Shown here: one piece after another, positions 40,849 to 52,714 of the stretch
Numbering within the stretch: position 1 is the first letter of the stretch
Layout: each line of letters begins with the position of its first letter
Source: Variovorax sp. 770b2
Lineage (GTDB): Bacteria > Pseudomonadota > Gammaproteobacteria > Burkholderiales > Burkholderiaceae_C
DNA length: 64,000 nucleotides
Reading direction: 5' to 3'
Assembly (NCBI RefSeq): GCF_900115685.1
Contig: NZ_FOXJ01000005.1
Coordinates: 124,001 to 188,000, forward strand
Notes under the pieces: model-generated
Databases searched by the model: none
What the model was told of the DNA's origin: nothing
Seen by the model: only the letters and a program-made list of their open reading frames with translations
Program-made: the position numbers and the translations under genes

Positions 40849-41796
40849 ATGCCCGCGATCTCATTCCAATCGGTCTCCAAGACCTATCCCCCCTCCAGAC
40901 AGCAGAAAGCCCAAGGCAAACAAGGCTTGCGCGCGGTCGACGAGGTTTCCTTCCAGATCGAGCCGGGCGAGTTCTTCGGCCTGCTCGGCCCCAACGGCGC
41001 GGGCAAGACCACCCTGATCAGCATGCTCGCGGGCCTCTCGCGGCCCACGTCCGGCGCCATCAGCGTGCATGGCTTCGACGTGCAGCGCGACTATGCCCAG
41101 GCGCGCCGCCAGCTGGGCATCGTGCCGCAGGAGCTGGTGTTCGACCCGTTCTTCAACGTGCGCGAGTCGTTGCGCATCCAGTCGGGCTACTTCGGCATCA
41201 AGAACAACGACGACTGGATCGACGAGCTGCTGCACAGCCTCGGCCTCACCGACAAGGCCACGGCCAACATGCGCCAGCTCTCGGGCGGCATGAAGCGCCG
41301 CGTGCTGGTGGCGCAGGCGCTGGTGCACAAGCCGCCCGTCATCGTGCTCGACGAGCCCACCGCCGGTGTCGACGTCGAACTGCGCCAGACCCTTTGGCAG
41401 TTCGTCGCCAGGCTCAACAAGCAGGGCAGCACCGTGCTGCTCACCACCCATTACCTGGAAGAAGCCGAGGCGCTGTGCAACCGCATCGCGATGCTCAAGC
41501 AGGGCCGCGTGATCGCCCTGGACCGCACCAGCGAACTGCTGAAGTCCGCCGCAAGCAACGTGCTGCGCTTCAAGACCGACGCGATGCTGCCCTGGGCCAT
41601 TGCCCAGCACGCGCGCATCACCGGGCGCATCGTGCAACTGCCGGCGCAGAACGCCCATGAAGTCGAACAACTGCTGGCCGCGATCCGCGAGGCCGGCGTC
41701 GCGGTGGAAGACGTGGAAATGCGCAAGGCCGATCTGGAAGACGTGTTCATCGACCTGATGGCGGGCGAGCAGACGCCGCTGGAGGTTGCACGATGA
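40849..41796 (+). CDS. ABC exporter ATP-binding protein (ABC-2 type)
   Basis: A 315-residue ATPase of the DrrA/NodI-like class. Walker A is GPNGAGKTT (47-55), the Q-loop is VPQELVF, the signature is LSGGMKRRVLVAQAL, Walker B is VIVLDEPTAGVD, and the H-loop is LTTHYLEEAEAL. A C-terminal domain of about 100 residues follows. It pairs with the downstream permease by a four-base overlap. Between mla and murA this pair is conserved in many Burkholderiales. The substrate is unknown. Confidence 0.9.
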   Translation: MPAISFQSVSKTYPPSRQQKAQGKQGLRAVDEVSFQIEPGEFFGLLGPNGAGKTTLISMLAGLSRPTSGAISVHGFDVQRDYAQARRQLGIVPQELVFDPFFNVRESLRIQSGYFGIKNNDDWIDELLHSLGLTDKATANMRQLSGGMKRRVLVAQALVHKPPVIVLDEPTAGVDVELRQTLWQFVARLNKQGSTVLLTTHYLEEAEALCNRIAMLKQGRVIALDRTSELLKSAASNVLRFKTDAMLPWAIAQHARITGRIVQLPAQNAHEVEQLLAAIREAGVAVEDVEMRKADLEDVFIDLMAGEQTPLEVAR

Positions 41797-42557
41797 TGGC
41801 TGTCACGGGTTGGCGCGCGCTGCTCTACAAGGAGACGCTGCGCTTCTGGAAGGTCGGCTTCCAGACCGTTGGTGCGCCTGTGCTCACCGCGCTGCTGTAT
41901 TTGATGGTGTTCGGCCACGTGCTCGAAGACCACGTGAAGGTCTACGGCTCGGTCGGCTACACGGCCTTCCTGGTGCCCGGCCTCGTGATGATGAGCGTGC
42001 TGCAGAACTCGTTCGCCAACAGTTCGTCCTCGATCATCCAGAGCAAGATCATGGGCAACCTGGTGTTCGTGCTGCTCACGCCGCTGTCGCATTGGGGCTG
42101 GTTCTTCGCCTACGTGGGCTCGTCGATCATCCGCGGGCTGGCGGTGGGGCTGGGCGTGTTCGTGGTCACCATCTTCTTCGCGATGCCCAATTTCGTGGCG
42201 CCGGCCTGGATCGTGATCTTCGCGCTGCTGGGTGCGGCGATGCTGGGCACGCTGGGCCTCATCGCCGGTCTCTGGGCCGAGAAGTTCGACCAGATGGCCG
42301 TGTTCCAGAATTTCCTGATCATGCCCATGACCTTCCTGTCGGGCGTGTTCTATTCGATCGGATCGCTGCCGCCGTTCTGGCAGGGCGTGAGCCACCTGAA
42401 CCCGTTCTTCTACATGATCGACGGCTTCCGCTACGGCTTCTTCGGCGTGAGCGACGCCTCGCCCTGGCTGAGCCTGGGCATCGTCGGCACCGCCTGGCTG
42501 GTGGTGAGCGCCATCGCTGTCCATTTGCTGCGCATCGGCTACAAGATCCGGGGCTAA
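41793..42557 (+). CDS. ABC-2 type exporter permease
   Basis: A 254-residue membrane protein with six hydrophobic helices, similar to NodJ/DrrB-type permeases. Landmarks are LVPGLVMMSVLQNSFANSSSSI and the later MTFLSGVFYSIGSLPPFWQ. The ATGATG start gives two adjacent options (41793 or 41796); the first overlaps the ATPase stop. Confidence 0.9.
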   Translation: MMAVTGWRALLYKETLRFWKVGFQTVGAPVLTALLYLMVFGHVLEDHVKVYGSVGYTAFLVPGLVMMSVLQNSFANSSSSIIQSKIMGNLVFVLLTPLSHWGWFFAYVGSSIIRGLAVGLGVFVVTIFFAMPNFVAPAWIVIFALLGAAMLGTLGLIAGLWAEKFDQMAVFQNFLIMPMTFLSGVFYSIGSLPPFWQGVSHLNPFFYMIDGFRYGFFGVSDASPWLSLGIVGTAWLVVSAIAVHLLRIGYKIRG

Positions 42558-42558
42558 C

Positions 42559-42663
42559 ATGGCGCTCCCCCCGTCTTCGCGCACTTCGTGTCGCTTCGCC
42601 AACCTCCTTCCGGGGGCCACAACGGCGGCCCGGCAAAGCCGGTTCCGCGGTGTTTCCCGATGA
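42559..42663 (+). repeat. Bridging repeat ORF, A-type copy 1 (permease to BolA gene)
   Basis: A 34-codon frame starts at an ATG one base after the permease stop and ends in a TGA that overlaps the BolA-like ATG (ATGA, 42660-42663). Within it the stretch ARQSRFRGV is shared with the 50514 copy. The nucleotide core (CACTTCGTGTCGCTTCGCC, CCGGCAAAGCCGGTTCCGCG) recurs inverted at 59971. Confidence 0.65.
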
Positions 42664-42917
42664 ATACGTACCCCATGACCGCAGAAGAACTTCAAGCCAT
42701 CATCGCCTCCCACCTCCCCTGCGAGCACATCTCGCTGGAGGGCGATGGCCGACATTGGTACGCCACCATCGTCTCGGCCGAATTCGAGGGCAGGCGCGCC
42801 ATCCAGCGCCACCAGCGGGTCTACGCCACCCTCGGTGCGAAAATGCACACCGACGAAGTGCATGCGCTCTCGATGAAAACCTACACGCCGGCCGAATGGG
42901 CGGCGGTGGAAAAGTAA
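42660..42917 (+). CDS. BolA family protein (IbaG-like)
   Basis: An 85-residue BolA/IbaG protein, expected to bind a 2Fe-2S cluster together with a monothiol glutaredoxin. The central HRQR-type helix-turn-helix region ([19 protein letters not shown]) and [13 protein letters not shown] match IbaG, which commonly lies just before murA. MTAEEL at 42675 is an alternative start that would not involve the repeat. Confidence 0.9.
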   Translation: MNTYPMTAEELQAIIASHLPCEHISLEGDGRHWYATIVSAEFEGRRAIQRHQRVYATLGAKMHTDEVHALSMKTYTPAEWAAVEK

Positions 42918-42957
42918 CTTTCCGGCCCCCGGGCCACCCCATTTCGCTGGATCCTCG

Positions 42958-44243
<1,286 letters not shown>

Positions 44244-44247
<4 letters not shown>

Positions 44248-44900
44248 TCACCCTGGCGCTTTCCAAAGGCCGCATCTTCGAAGAGACGATGCCTCTCCTG
44301 GCCGCCGCCGGCATCCAGGTCACCGAAGACCCCGAGAAGTCGCGCAAGCTGATCCTGGACACCACCCGCCCCGACGTGCGCGTGGTGCTGGTGCGCGCCT
44401 CCGACGTGCCCACTTACGTGCAGTACGGCGGCGCCGACCTGGGCGTGACCGGCCTGGACGTGCTGCTGGAAAACGGCAACCAGGGCATGTACCAGCCGCT
44501 GGACCTGCGCATCGCGGCCTGCCGCCTGAGCGTGGCCGTGCGCGCCGACTACGACTACGCCTCGGCCGTGCGCCAGGGCTCGCGCCTGCGCGTGGCGACC
44601 AAGTACGTGGGCCTCTCGCGCGAGTTCTTCGCGAGCAAGGGCGTGCACGTGGACCTCATCAAGCTCTACGGCAGCATGGAGCTCGCGCCGCTCACGGGCC
44701 TGGCCGACGCCATCGTCGACCTGGTCTCCACCGGCAACACGCTCAAGGCCAACCACCTGGTCGAGGTGGAACGCATCATGGACATCAGCGCCCGGCTGGT
44801 CGTCAACCAGGCCGCGCTCAAGCTCAAGCGCGAACCCATCCGCCGCATCATCGACGCGTTCGCGTCAGCCATTCCTCCCGCCCAATCTCCCGCCCCATGA
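44244..44900 (+). CDS. hisG: ATP phosphoribosyltransferase, short form
   Basis: The first enzyme of histidine synthesis, joining ATP and PRPP. At 218 residues it is the short HisG form, which lacks the C-terminal regulatory domain and needs the HisZ subunit. hisZ is not in this window. Motifs include [23 protein letters not shown] and [21 protein letters not shown]. It overlaps murA and hisD. Confidence 0.95.
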
Positions 44901-46219
44901 CTCTGAAAGCAGCCCCCGCCCGTCTCTCCACGACTTCAGCCAGCTTCGACGCTGAATTCAAGGCGCGGCTGCATTGGTCCGCGGACGCCGACGCTGCGAT
45001 CGAAAAAGTGGTGGCCGACATCCTGGCCGATGTGCAAAAGCGCGGCGACGACGCGGTGCTCGGGTACACCAACCGCTTCGACAAGCTGGACGCGAAGACG
45101 CTGCCCGAGCTGGAGCTGACGCAAGCCGAACTGAAGGCCGCCTTCGAAGCCTTGCCCGCCGGCCAGCGCGACGCGCTCGAAGCCGCCGCGCGCCGCGTGC
45201 GCAGCTATCACGAGGCCCAGAAGAAGGCGAGCGGCGAGAGCTGGAGCTACCGCGACGCCGACGGCACGCTGCTCGGCCAGAAGGTCACGCCGCTGGACCG
45301 TGTGGGCATCTACGTGCCGGGCGGCAAGGCGGCGTATCCGTCGAGCGTGCTGATGAATGCGATTCCGGCGCACGTCGCAGGCGTGGCCGAGATCATCATG
45401 GTCGTGCCGACGCCCAGGGGGGAAAAGAACCAGCTCGTGCTCGCCGCCGCCTACGTGGCCGGCGTGACGCGCGGCTTCACCGTCGGCGGCGCGCAGGCCG
45501 TGGCGGCGCTCGCCTACGGCACCGCCACCATCCCCGCGGTCGACAAGATCACCGGCCCCGGCAACGCCTACGTGGCGGCCGCCAAGCGCCGCGTGTTCGG
45601 CACCGTGGGCATCGACATGATCGCGGGCCCGAGCGAAATTCTGGTGCTGGCCGATGGCACCACGCCGCCCGAGTGGGTGGCGATGGATCTGTTCAGCCAG
45701 GCCGAGCACGACGAACTGGCCCAGAGCATCCTGCTGTGCCCCGACGCCGCCTACATCGACCGCGTGCAGGCCGAAATCGACCGCCTCCTGCCCGCCCTGC
45801 CGCGCGCGGAAATCATCGCCGCTTCGCTCAACGGCCGCGGCGCGCTGATCCACACGAAGAGCATGCAAGAGGCCTGCGAGATCAGCAACCGCATCGCGCC
45901 CGAACACCTGGAAGTCAGCAGCAGCGAGCCGCAGCGCTGGGAACCGCTCTTGCGCCACGCCGGCGCGATCTTCCTGGGCGCCTTCACCAGCGAGAGCCTG
46001 GGCGACTACTGCGCCGGCCCGAACCACGTGCTGCCCACGAGCGGCACGGCGCGTTTCTCGAGCCCGTTGGGCGTCTACGACTTCCAGAAGCGCTCCAGCC
46101 TGATCGAGGTGAGCGAAGCCGGCGCGCAGGTGCTCGGCCCCATTGCCATCACGCTGGCCGAAGGAGAAGGGCTGCAGGCGCACGCCGAAGCCGCCCGCAT
46201 GCGCTTGCGTAAGATCTGA
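44897..46219 (+). CDS. hisD: Histidinol dehydrogenase
   Basis: A 440-residue zinc enzyme for the last two steps, histidinol to histidine. Motifs: [55 protein letters not shown] with the zinc-ligand residues, and [13 protein letters not shown]. The gene is coupled to hisG. After it the his operon is interrupted by three unrelated genes. Confidence 0.97.
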   Translation: MTLKAAPARLSTTSASFDAEFKARLHWSADADAAIEKVVADILADVQKRGDDAVLGYTNRFDKLDAKTLPELELTQAELKAAFEALPAGQRDALEAAARRVRSYHEAQKKASGESWSYRDADGTLLGQKVTPLDRVGIYVPGGKAAYPSSVLMNAIPAHVAGVAEIIMVVPTPRGEKNQLVLAAAYVAGVTRGFTVGGAQAVAALAYGTATIPAVDKITGPGNAYVAAAKRRVFGTVGIDMIAGPSEILVLADGTTPPEWVAMDLFSQAEHDELAQSILLCPDAAYIDRVQAEIDRLLPALPRAEIIAASLNGRGALIHTKSMQEACEISNRIAPEHLEVSSSEPQRWEPLLRHAGAIFLGAFTSESLGDYCAGPNHVLPTSGTARFSSPLGVYDFQKRSSLIEVSEAGAQVLGPIAITLAEGEGLQAHAEAARMRLRKI

Positions 46220-46256
46220 GGCTCCAACAACCCCGCTTCAGGGAGGAGCACGCCAG

Positions 46257-47087
46257 ATGATTCAACGTCTCTATCGTTCGCGATTTTTCCGTTTCGCCAC
46301 CGGCCTCGTGGCAGGTGCCGCCTTGCTGGCCGCCTGTTCGCAGATGCCGCAGAACCGCGCCGAGACGGCCGCGGTGACCGCAACGCCCAGCGCCGCATCC
46401 CCGGCGCCCGCACCGGCGCAACTGGGCACGCAATGGGGCGAGGGCATCGAGTCGAAGACCCGCACCATCGTGACCCAGCGGCTGTCCGAGCAGCCCGACG
46501 AAGTGGCTTCGGTGGGCTACAACGAAGCGTCCGCCGTGCGCCGCGACGTGGGCAACAACCCCGAACGCCGCCTCAACCTGCAGTTGGCCCAGGGCGACGT
46601 CGAATGGTCGGTGCTCGACGAGAGCAACCGCCCGCTGCCGTTGCAGCGCGCCCGCCGCGGCAGTAGCAGCAGCGACATGTTCCGCCTCGCCGGCGTCGAA
46701 GGCGCGCGCTACACGCTGCGCTTTCGCAACCTGAGCGACCGCAGCTACGAGGTGATCGCCACCGTCGACGGCCTGGATGTGCTCACCGGCAAGTCCGGCA
46801 GCCTGCGCAACGGCGGCTACGTGCTGCGTCCGCAGGAGACGATAAACATCGAGGGCTTCCGCAAGAGCCAGAGCGAGGTCGCGGCCTTCCGCTTCGCCAC
46901 GCCGGGCCGCGCCTACGCGGCGAACACCGAGGCCGGCGACGTGCGCAACATCGGCGTGATCGGCGCGGCGCTGTTCGAACTCGAGCAGCCCCAGGCGCGC
47001 CGTCCGCGCCGCGATGCCACGCCGCCGCAGCCCAGCGCCTTCCCGGCCGACGGCGCGTACGCACCGCCGCCGCGCTACCGCAAGTAA
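46257..47087 (+). CDS. Predicted lipoprotein of unknown function
   Basis: A 276-residue protein whose lipobox LAAC gives a lipidated Cys27, followed by an Ala/Pro-rich linker to about residue 60. The rest looks like a beta-rich domain, with TLRFRNLSDRSYEVIATVDGL and GGYVLRPQETINIEGFRKS. Such wording suggests an extracytoplasmic binding domain, but I do not recognise a named family. The C-terminal 35 residues are Pro/Arg-rich and probably disordered. GGGAGGAG lies nine bases upstream of the ATG. It is the first of three genes inserted between hisD and hisC. Confidence 0.75.
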   Translation: MIQRLYRSRFFRFATGLVAGAALLAACSQMPQNRAETAAVTATPSAASPAPAPAQLGTQWGEGIESKTRTIVTQRLSEQPDEVASVGYNEASAVRRDVGNNPERRLNLQLAQGDVEWSVLDESNRPLPLQRARRGSSSSDMFRLAGVEGARYTLRFRNLSDRSYEVIATVDGLDVLTGKSGSLRNGGYVLRPQETINIEGFRKSQSEVAAFRFATPGRAYAANTEAGDVRNIGVIGAALFELEQPQARRPRRDATPPQPSAFPADGAYAPPPRYRK

Positions 47088-47092
47088 ACGCC

Positions 47093-47461
47093 ATGAAGAA
47101 GCGCACCGCCCGTCTGTCGATGCTGGGATTCGTGCTGGCACTCGCGGCCGGCACCGGTGCGCAGGCCATGACCCTCCGCGAGTTCCACACGCTCGAGGTC
47201 AAGGAAAAGAAAGAGGGCAAGGCCTACGCCAGCTACTACCTCGTGGGCGTGCTCGAAGGCCTGCGCGAAGCCAGTGACACCGCGCGGCGCGGCGGCCAGA
47301 AGCCACTGTTCTGCGTCGATGGCCGCCGGCTCGAGCCCTCGATGGCGCGTTCGCTCTTCCAGGCCGAACTCAAGCGCAATGCCGAGCTCTACGAGGCCGA
47401 CATGCCGGTGCAGCTGGTGCTGTCGAGCGCCTTGCAGAACAGCTTCCGGTGTGCGTCCTGA
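47093..47461 (+). CDS. Small secreted protein, weakly Rap1a/Tai-like
   Basis: A 122-residue protein with a signal peptide ending AQA-MT near residue 25. The mature part holds SYYLVGVLEGLREA and PLFCVDGRRLE, and two cysteines (in FCVDG and near the end in FRCAS) that could form a disulfide. The YxxGxxxG...FC pattern resembles the Rap1a/Tai family, whose members include immunity proteins to type VI amidase effectors. This similarity is by eye and weak. It is five bases from the lipoprotein gene. Confidence 0.6.
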   Translation: MKKRTARLSMLGFVLALAAGTGAQAMTLREFHTLEVKEKKEGKAYASYYLVGVLEGLREASDTARRGGQKPLFCVDGRRLEPSMARSLFQAELKRNAELYEADMPVQLVLSSALQNSFRCAS

Positions 47462-47465
47462 CCCC

Positions 47466-48153
<688 letters not shown>

Positions 48154-48161
<8 letters not shown>

Positions 48162-49236
48162 CTCTCTCCCCGCGCTCCAGCGCATCCGCGCCGACGTGCG
48201 CGCCATGCACGCCTATGCCGTGCAGGACGCGCGCGGCTTCATCAAGCTCGACGCAATGGAAAACCCCTTCGGCCTGCCGCCCGCGCTGCAGGCCGAGCTC
48301 GGCGCGCGGCTGGGCGCGCTGGCGCTCAACCGCTACCCGGGCGACCGCGGCGCCGACCTGCAGCGCGCGCTGGCCGCGCATGCGCAGATGCCCGAAGGTT
48401 TCAGCCTGATGCTGGGCAACGGCTCGGACGAACTGATCTCGCTCCTGGCCATCGCCTGCGACCAGCCCGGCGCCACGGTGATCGCGCCCGTGCCCGGCTT
48501 CGTCATGTACGCCATGAGCGCCCAGCTGCAGGGCCTTCGCTTCGTGGGCGTGCCGCTCACGGCCGACTTCGAGCTCGACGAGGCCGCCATGCTGGCCGCC
48601 ATCGCGCGCGAGAAGCCCGCCATCGTCTACCTGGCCTACCCGAACAACCCGACCGCCAACCTCTGGGACGACGCCGTCGTCGAGAAGATCGTGCAGGCCC
48701 AGGGCGCGCAGGGCGGCCTGGTGGTGATCGACGAGGCCTACCAGCCCTTCGCCGCCAAGAGCTACATCGACCGGCTCGCCAGGCACGGCCACGTGCTCTT
48801 GATGCGCACGCTCAGCAAGTTCGGCCTGGCCGGCATCCGCCTGGGCTACCTCATGGGGCCGGCCGCGCTGGTCGCGGAGGTCGACAAGGTGCGCCCGCCC
48901 TACAACATCAGCGTGCTCAACTGCGAGTGCGCGCTCTTCGCGCTGGAACACACCGAGGTGTTCGAGGCGCAGGCCCGGCAGATCCGCGAGGAGCGCGAGC
49001 GCCTGATGACGGGCCTGGGCCGGCTGCCCGGCGTGAAGACCTGGCCGAGCGACGCCAACATGATCCTTTTGCGCGTCCCGGATGCCGCCAAGACCTTCGA
49101 GGGCATGAAGACCCAGGGGGTGTTGGTGAAGAACGTTTCTAAAATGCACGAACTGCTGGCAAATTGCCTGCGCCTGACCGTCGGAACGGCCGACGAGAAT
49201 GCGCGGATGCTGGCGGCACTCGAAGCCTCACTATGA
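48154..49236 (+). CDS. hisC: Histidinol-phosphate aminotransferase
   Basis: A 360-residue PLP aminotransferase converting imidazole-acetol phosphate to histidinol phosphate. The PLP lysine is in [15 protein letters not shown]. Other motifs are [28 protein letters not shown] and VIDEAYQPF. It overlaps the SUFU gene before it and hisB after it. Confidence 0.95.
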
Positions 49237-49841
49237 CCACCCCACAGAGCACCGACCGCATCGCGTCGGTCACCCGCAACACCGCCGAGACGAAGATCAC
49301 CGTCAGCGTGAACCTCGACGGCACCGGCAAGGCCAAGCTTTCCACCGGCATCGGCTTCTTCGACCACATGCTCGACCAGATCGCCCGCCACGGGCTGATC
49401 GACCTGGACATCGACTGCCAGGGCGACCTGCACATCGACGGCCATCACACGGTGGAAGACGTGGGCATTACCTTCGGCCAGGCCGTGGCCCAGGCCATCG
49501 GCGACAAGAAGGGCATCCGCCGCTACGGCCATGCCTACGTGCCGCTGGACGAGGCGCTCAGCCGCGTGGTCATCGACTTCTCGGGCCGCCCCGGCCTCGT
49601 GATGCACGTGCCCTTCACCAGCGGGATGATCGGCACCTTCGACAGCCAGCTCACCTACGAGTTCTTCCAGGGTTTCGTGAACCACGCCTTCGTCACGCTG
49701 CACATCGACAACCTGAAGGGCGTGAACGCGCACCACCAGTGCGAGACCGTCTTCAAGGCCTTCGCCCGTGCCATGCGCGGCGCGCTGGAGCTGGATCCGC
49801 GCTCCGTCGGCGTCATTCCCTCGACCAAGGGTTCGCTCTGA
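49233..49841 (+). CDS. hisB: Imidazoleglycerol-phosphate dehydratase
   Basis: A 202-residue monofunctional IGPD, without the phosphatase domain found in enterobacterial HisB. Metal-binding motifs are [24 protein letters not shown], and the late [18 protein letters not shown]. The ATG overlaps the hisC stop; the upstream in-frame ATG lies inside hisC. Confidence 0.96.
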   Translation: MTTPQSTDRIASVTRNTAETKITVSVNLDGTGKAKLSTGIGFFDHMLDQIARHGLIDLDIDCQGDLHIDGHHTVEDVGITFGQAVAQAIGDKKGIRRYGHAYVPLDEALSRVVIDFSGRPGLVMHVPFTSGMIGTFDSQLTYEFFQGFVNHAFVTLHIDNLKGVNAHHQCETVFKAFARAMRGALELDPRSVGVIPSTKGSL

Positions 49842-49857
49842 AAGCCGCCGGCGAACA

Positions 49858-49874
49858 GCTATGAAATCAGTAGC
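49858..49874 (+). repeat. 17-bp hairpin repeat, copy 3 (supplies the hisH start codon)
   Basis: GCTATGAAATCAGTAGC spans the hisH ATG (49861) and encodes its first residues, MKSVAN. It matches the copies at 6918 and 38817. Confidence 0.55.
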
Positions 49875-50517
49875 AAATACCGTCGCGGTCGTCGACTACG
49901 GCATGGGCAACCTGCATTCGGTGTCGCAGGCCGTGCGCCATGCGGCCGACCAGGTGGGCGTGGAGGTGTTCGTCACCTCCGATCCGGACGTGGTGCGCAA
50001 GGCAACCCGCGTGGTGCTGCCGGGGCAGGGCGCGATGCCCGACTGCATGCGCGAGCTGCGCGACTCCGGTCTTCAGGAATCGGTGCTCGAGGCGGCGGCG
50101 AGCAAGCCGCTCTTCGGCGTGTGCGTGGGCATGCAGATGCTGCTGTCGCGCAGCGACGAGGGCCCGACCGACGGCCTTGGCCTCATACCGGGTGAGGTCA
50201 TCAAGTTCGAACTGGCCGGTCGCCTGCAGGCCGACGGCAGCCGCTTCAAGGTGCCGCAGATGGGCTGGAACCAGGTGCGCCAGGCCCAGCCGCACGCGGT
50301 GTGGGCGGGAATTCCCGACCAGAGCTATTTCTACTTCGTGCACAGCTTCTACGCGCGGCCGGCCGACGCCCGGCACAGCGTGGGCGAAGCCGATTACGGC
50401 GCGAGCTTTACCGCAGCCATCGCACGCGATAACATTTTTGCCACCCAGTTCCACCCGGAGAAGAGTGCGGACCACGGGCTGCAGCTCTACAGAAATTTCC
50501 TCCACTGGAATCCATGA
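49861..50517 (+). CDS. hisH: Imidazole glycerol phosphate synthase, glutaminase subunit
   Basis: A 218-residue class I glutamine amidotransferase that feeds ammonia to HisF. The catalytic triad is Cys88 (FGVCVGMQ), His198 and Glu200 (QFHPEKS). The N-terminal six residues MKSVAN precede the conserved [14 protein letters not shown] start and come from a repeat. Its stop overlaps the ATG of a repeat ORF. Confidence 0.96.
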   Translation: MKSVANTVAVVDYGMGNLHSVSQAVRHAADQVGVEVFVTSDPDVVRKATRVVLPGQGAMPDCMRELRDSGLQESVLEAAASKPLFGVCVGMQMLLSRSDEGPTDGLGLIPGEVIKFELAGRLQADGSRFKVPQMGWNQVRQAQPHAVWAGIPDQSYFYFVHSFYARPADARHSVGEADYGASFTAAIARDNIFATQFHPEKSADHGLQLYRNFLHWNP

Positions 50518-50663
50518 CTTGTTGTTCGCCCCCAGGCTGCGCGGCACTGCGTGTCCGCTTCGCCAACCCCCTACCGGGGGCGACACCGACGGCCCGGCAA
50601 AGCCGGTTCCGTGGTGTCCTTGAACAATCCCGTCCTTCTTTCTTGAACCTTCGCTTCTGCTGA
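50514..50663 (+). repeat. Bridging repeat ORF, A-type copy 2 (hisH to hisA)
   Basis: A 49-codon frame starts in the hisH stop (ATGA, 50514-50517) and stops eight bases before the hisA ATG. It shares RFAN-LPGAT and ARQSRFRGV with the 42559 copy. The core CCGGCAAAGCCGGTTCCG recurs at 42630 and inverted at 59980. Confidence 0.65.
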
Positions 50664-50671
50664 CCGGCACC

Positions 50672-51415
50672 ATGCTCCTCATTCCCGCCATTGATCTCAA
50701 AGACGGCCACTGCGTTCGCCTCAAACAAGGCGACATGGACCAGTCCACCATCTTCAGCGAAGACCCCGCCGCCATGGCCCGCAAGTGGGTCACCGCCGGC
50801 GCGCGGCGGCTGCACCTGGTCGACCTGAACGGCGCCTTCGCCGGCAAGCCGCAGAACCACGCGGCAATCAAGGCGATCCTGAAGGAAGTCGGCGACGACA
50901 TCCCGGTGCAGCTGGGCGGCGGCATCCGCGACCTGGACACCATCGAGCGCTACATCGACGACGGCCTGCGCTACGTGATCATCGGCACCGCCGCGGTCAA
51001 GAACCCGGGGTTCCTGAAGGACGCCTGCAGCGCCTTCGGCGGCCACATCATCGTGGGCCTGGATGCCAAGGACGGCAAGGTCGCCACCGACGGCTGGAGC
51101 AAGCTCACGGGCCACGAGGTGGCAGACCTCGGCAAGAAGTTCGAGGACTACGGCGTCGAATCGATCATCTACACCGACATCGGCCGCGACGGCATGCTCT
51201 CGGGCATCAACATCGAGGCGACCGTCAAGCTCGCGCAGGCGCTGAGCATTCCGGTGATCGCCTCGGGCGGCCTCTCGAACATGGCCGACATCGACCAGCT
51301 CTGCGCGGTCGAGTTCGAAGGCGTGGAGGGCGTGATCTGCGGACGCGCCATCTACTCGGGCGACCTCGACTTCGCCGCCGCCCAGGCGCGCGCGGACGAG
51401 CTGGCCGGCGCCTGA
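50672..51415 (+). CDS. hisA: ProFAR isomerase
   Basis: A 247-residue TIM-barrel isomerase of histidine synthesis. Catalytic Asp residues lie in [14 protein letters not shown] (near 8) and [12 protein letters not shown] (near 170), and phosphate-binding loops in [10 protein letters not shown] and [12 protein letters not shown]. In related genomes hisF normally follows directly; here about 4.5 kb of other genes intervene. Confidence 0.96.
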   Translation: MLLIPAIDLKDGHCVRLKQGDMDQSTIFSEDPAAMARKWVTAGARRLHLVDLNGAFAGKPQNHAAIKAILKEVGDDIPVQLGGGIRDLDTIERYIDDGLRYVIIGTAAVKNPGFLKDACSAFGGHIIVGLDAKDGKVATDGWSKLTGHEVADLGKKFEDYGVESIIYTDIGRDGMLSGINIEATVKLAQALSIPVIASGGLSNMADIDQLCAVEFEGVEGVICGRAIYSGDLDFAAAQARADELAGA

Positions 51416-51443
51416 GGCCTTTCTCCTCCAAGCCCTGTAGCGC

Positions 51444-52616
51444 GTGCTCTCCGCGCTCGCCATTGCCAACTACCGGTCGCTGCGCCAGCTGACGGTGCCG
51501 CTGGGCCGCCTCACGGTGGTGACGGGCGCCAACGGCAGCGGCAAGTCGAGCGTGTACCGCGCGATGCGGCTCCTGGCCGATATCGCCAATGGCGGGGTGA
51601 TCCGCTCGCTGGTGCGCGAAGGCGGGCTGTCTTCCACGCTGTGGGCCGGGCCCGAGCGCTTCTCGGCGGCGATGCTGCGCGGCGACGTGCCGGTGCAGGG
51701 CACCACGCGCAGCGAACCGGTCGCGCTGAAGCTGGGGTTCGCCGGCGCCCAGGCGGAGGATTTCGGCTACGCCATCGACATCGGCCTGCCGCCGCCGATT
51801 CCATCGACGGCTTTTTCGCGCGACCCGCAGATCAAACACGAGGCCATCTGGAGCGGCCCGCTGCTGCGGCCTTCGACGCAACTGGTCGACCGCAAGGGCG
51901 GCGCGCTCCGGCTGCGCGAAGGCAAGGGCTGGCAGGCCGTGGGCCGGCCGATCCCCGCCTTCGCCAGCATGATGACCGAGCATGCCGACCCGCGCGACGC
52001 GCCCGAGATGCTCACGCTGCGGGAGCAGATGCGCTCCTGGCGCTTCTACGACCACTTTCGCTCCGACGCCGATGCGCCGGCCCGGCAGCCGCAACTGGGC
52101 ACCTACACGCCGGTGCTCGCCAACGACGGCGCCGACCTGGCCGCCGCGCTGCAGACCATTCGCGAGATCGGCGACGGCGAGGCACTCGATCGCGCCGTGG
52201 ACGATGCCTTCCCGGGTGCTCGCTTGGAAGTCGAGGCCGAGGGCGACCGCTTCCGGACGCTGATGCACCAGCACGGGCTCCTCCGGCCCCTGACGGCCGC
52301 CGAACTCTCGGACGGCACCCTGCGCTACCTGTTGTGGATCGCGGCGCTGCTGACGCCCCGCCCGCCCGCGCTGCTGGTGCTCAACGAGCCCGAGACCAGC
52401 CTGCATCCGGATCTGCTGCCCGCGCTCGGCCGTCTCATCGCGCAAGCCGCGCGGCAGTCGCAGGTGATCGTGGTGTCGCACGCGGCGCGCCTGATCGCCG
52501 CGTTGGACGACAGCGAGGGCCTGCAGCCCGTGGTGCTCGAAAAACAGTTCGGCGAGACCCGCATCGCCAATCTCGACATGAGCGAAATCCCGCGCTGGGA
52601 GTGGCCGGCGCGATAA
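51444..52616 (+). CDS. ABC/SMC-type predicted ATPase (AAA_21, COG4637-like)
   Basis: A 390-residue ATPase without membrane segments. Walker A is GANGSGKSS (28-36), preceded by the family opening LSALAIANYRSLRQL. Near the C-terminus come the signature-like LSDGTLRYLLW, Walker B LLVLNEPETSLHP, and the switch VVSHAARLIAAL. These fit the RecF/OLD-like single-chain group; no TOPRIM nuclease domain is present. Such ATPases occur in DNA repair and in phage defence systems, but there is no partner effector gene here, so its role is open. The start is a GTG. Confidence 0.85.
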   Translation: MLSALAIANYRSLRQLTVPLGRLTVVTGANGSGKSSVYRAMRLLADIANGGVIRSLVREGGLSSTLWAGPERFSAAMLRGDVPVQGTTRSEPVALKLGFAGAQAEDFGYAIDIGLPPPIPSTAFSRDPQIKHEAIWSGPLLRPSTQLVDRKGGALRLREGKGWQAVGRPIPAFASMMTEHADPRDAPEMLTLREQMRSWRFYDHFRSDADAPARQPQLGTYTPVLANDGADLAAALQTIREIGDGEALDRAVDDAFPGARLEVEAEGDRFRTLMHQHGLLRPLTAAELSDGTLRYLLWIAALLTPRPPALLVLNEPETSLHPDLLPALGRLIAQAARQSQVIVVSHAARLIAALDDSEGLQPVVLEKQFGETRIANLDMSEIPRWEWPAR

Positions 52617-52623
52617 GTCTGCG

Positions 52624-52710
52624 GGACCCCCCGGCTTTTCGCTTCGCGTAATTCGCCACCCCCGAGGGGGTGGCGCGGACCGCCTTGGGGCGGCCCGGCG
52701 GCGGGCGCAG
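52624..52710 (-). repeat. Modular intergenic repeat, B-type copy 2
   Basis: Nearly the same as 40698-40787 (CCCCCGGCTTTTCGCTTCG, AATTCGCCACCCCCGAGG, CCGCCTTGGGGCGGCCCGGC). It lies between the convergent ATPase and solute-binding protein genes, where it may act as a bidirectional terminator. Confidence 0.7.
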
Positions 52711-52714
52711 GGGC

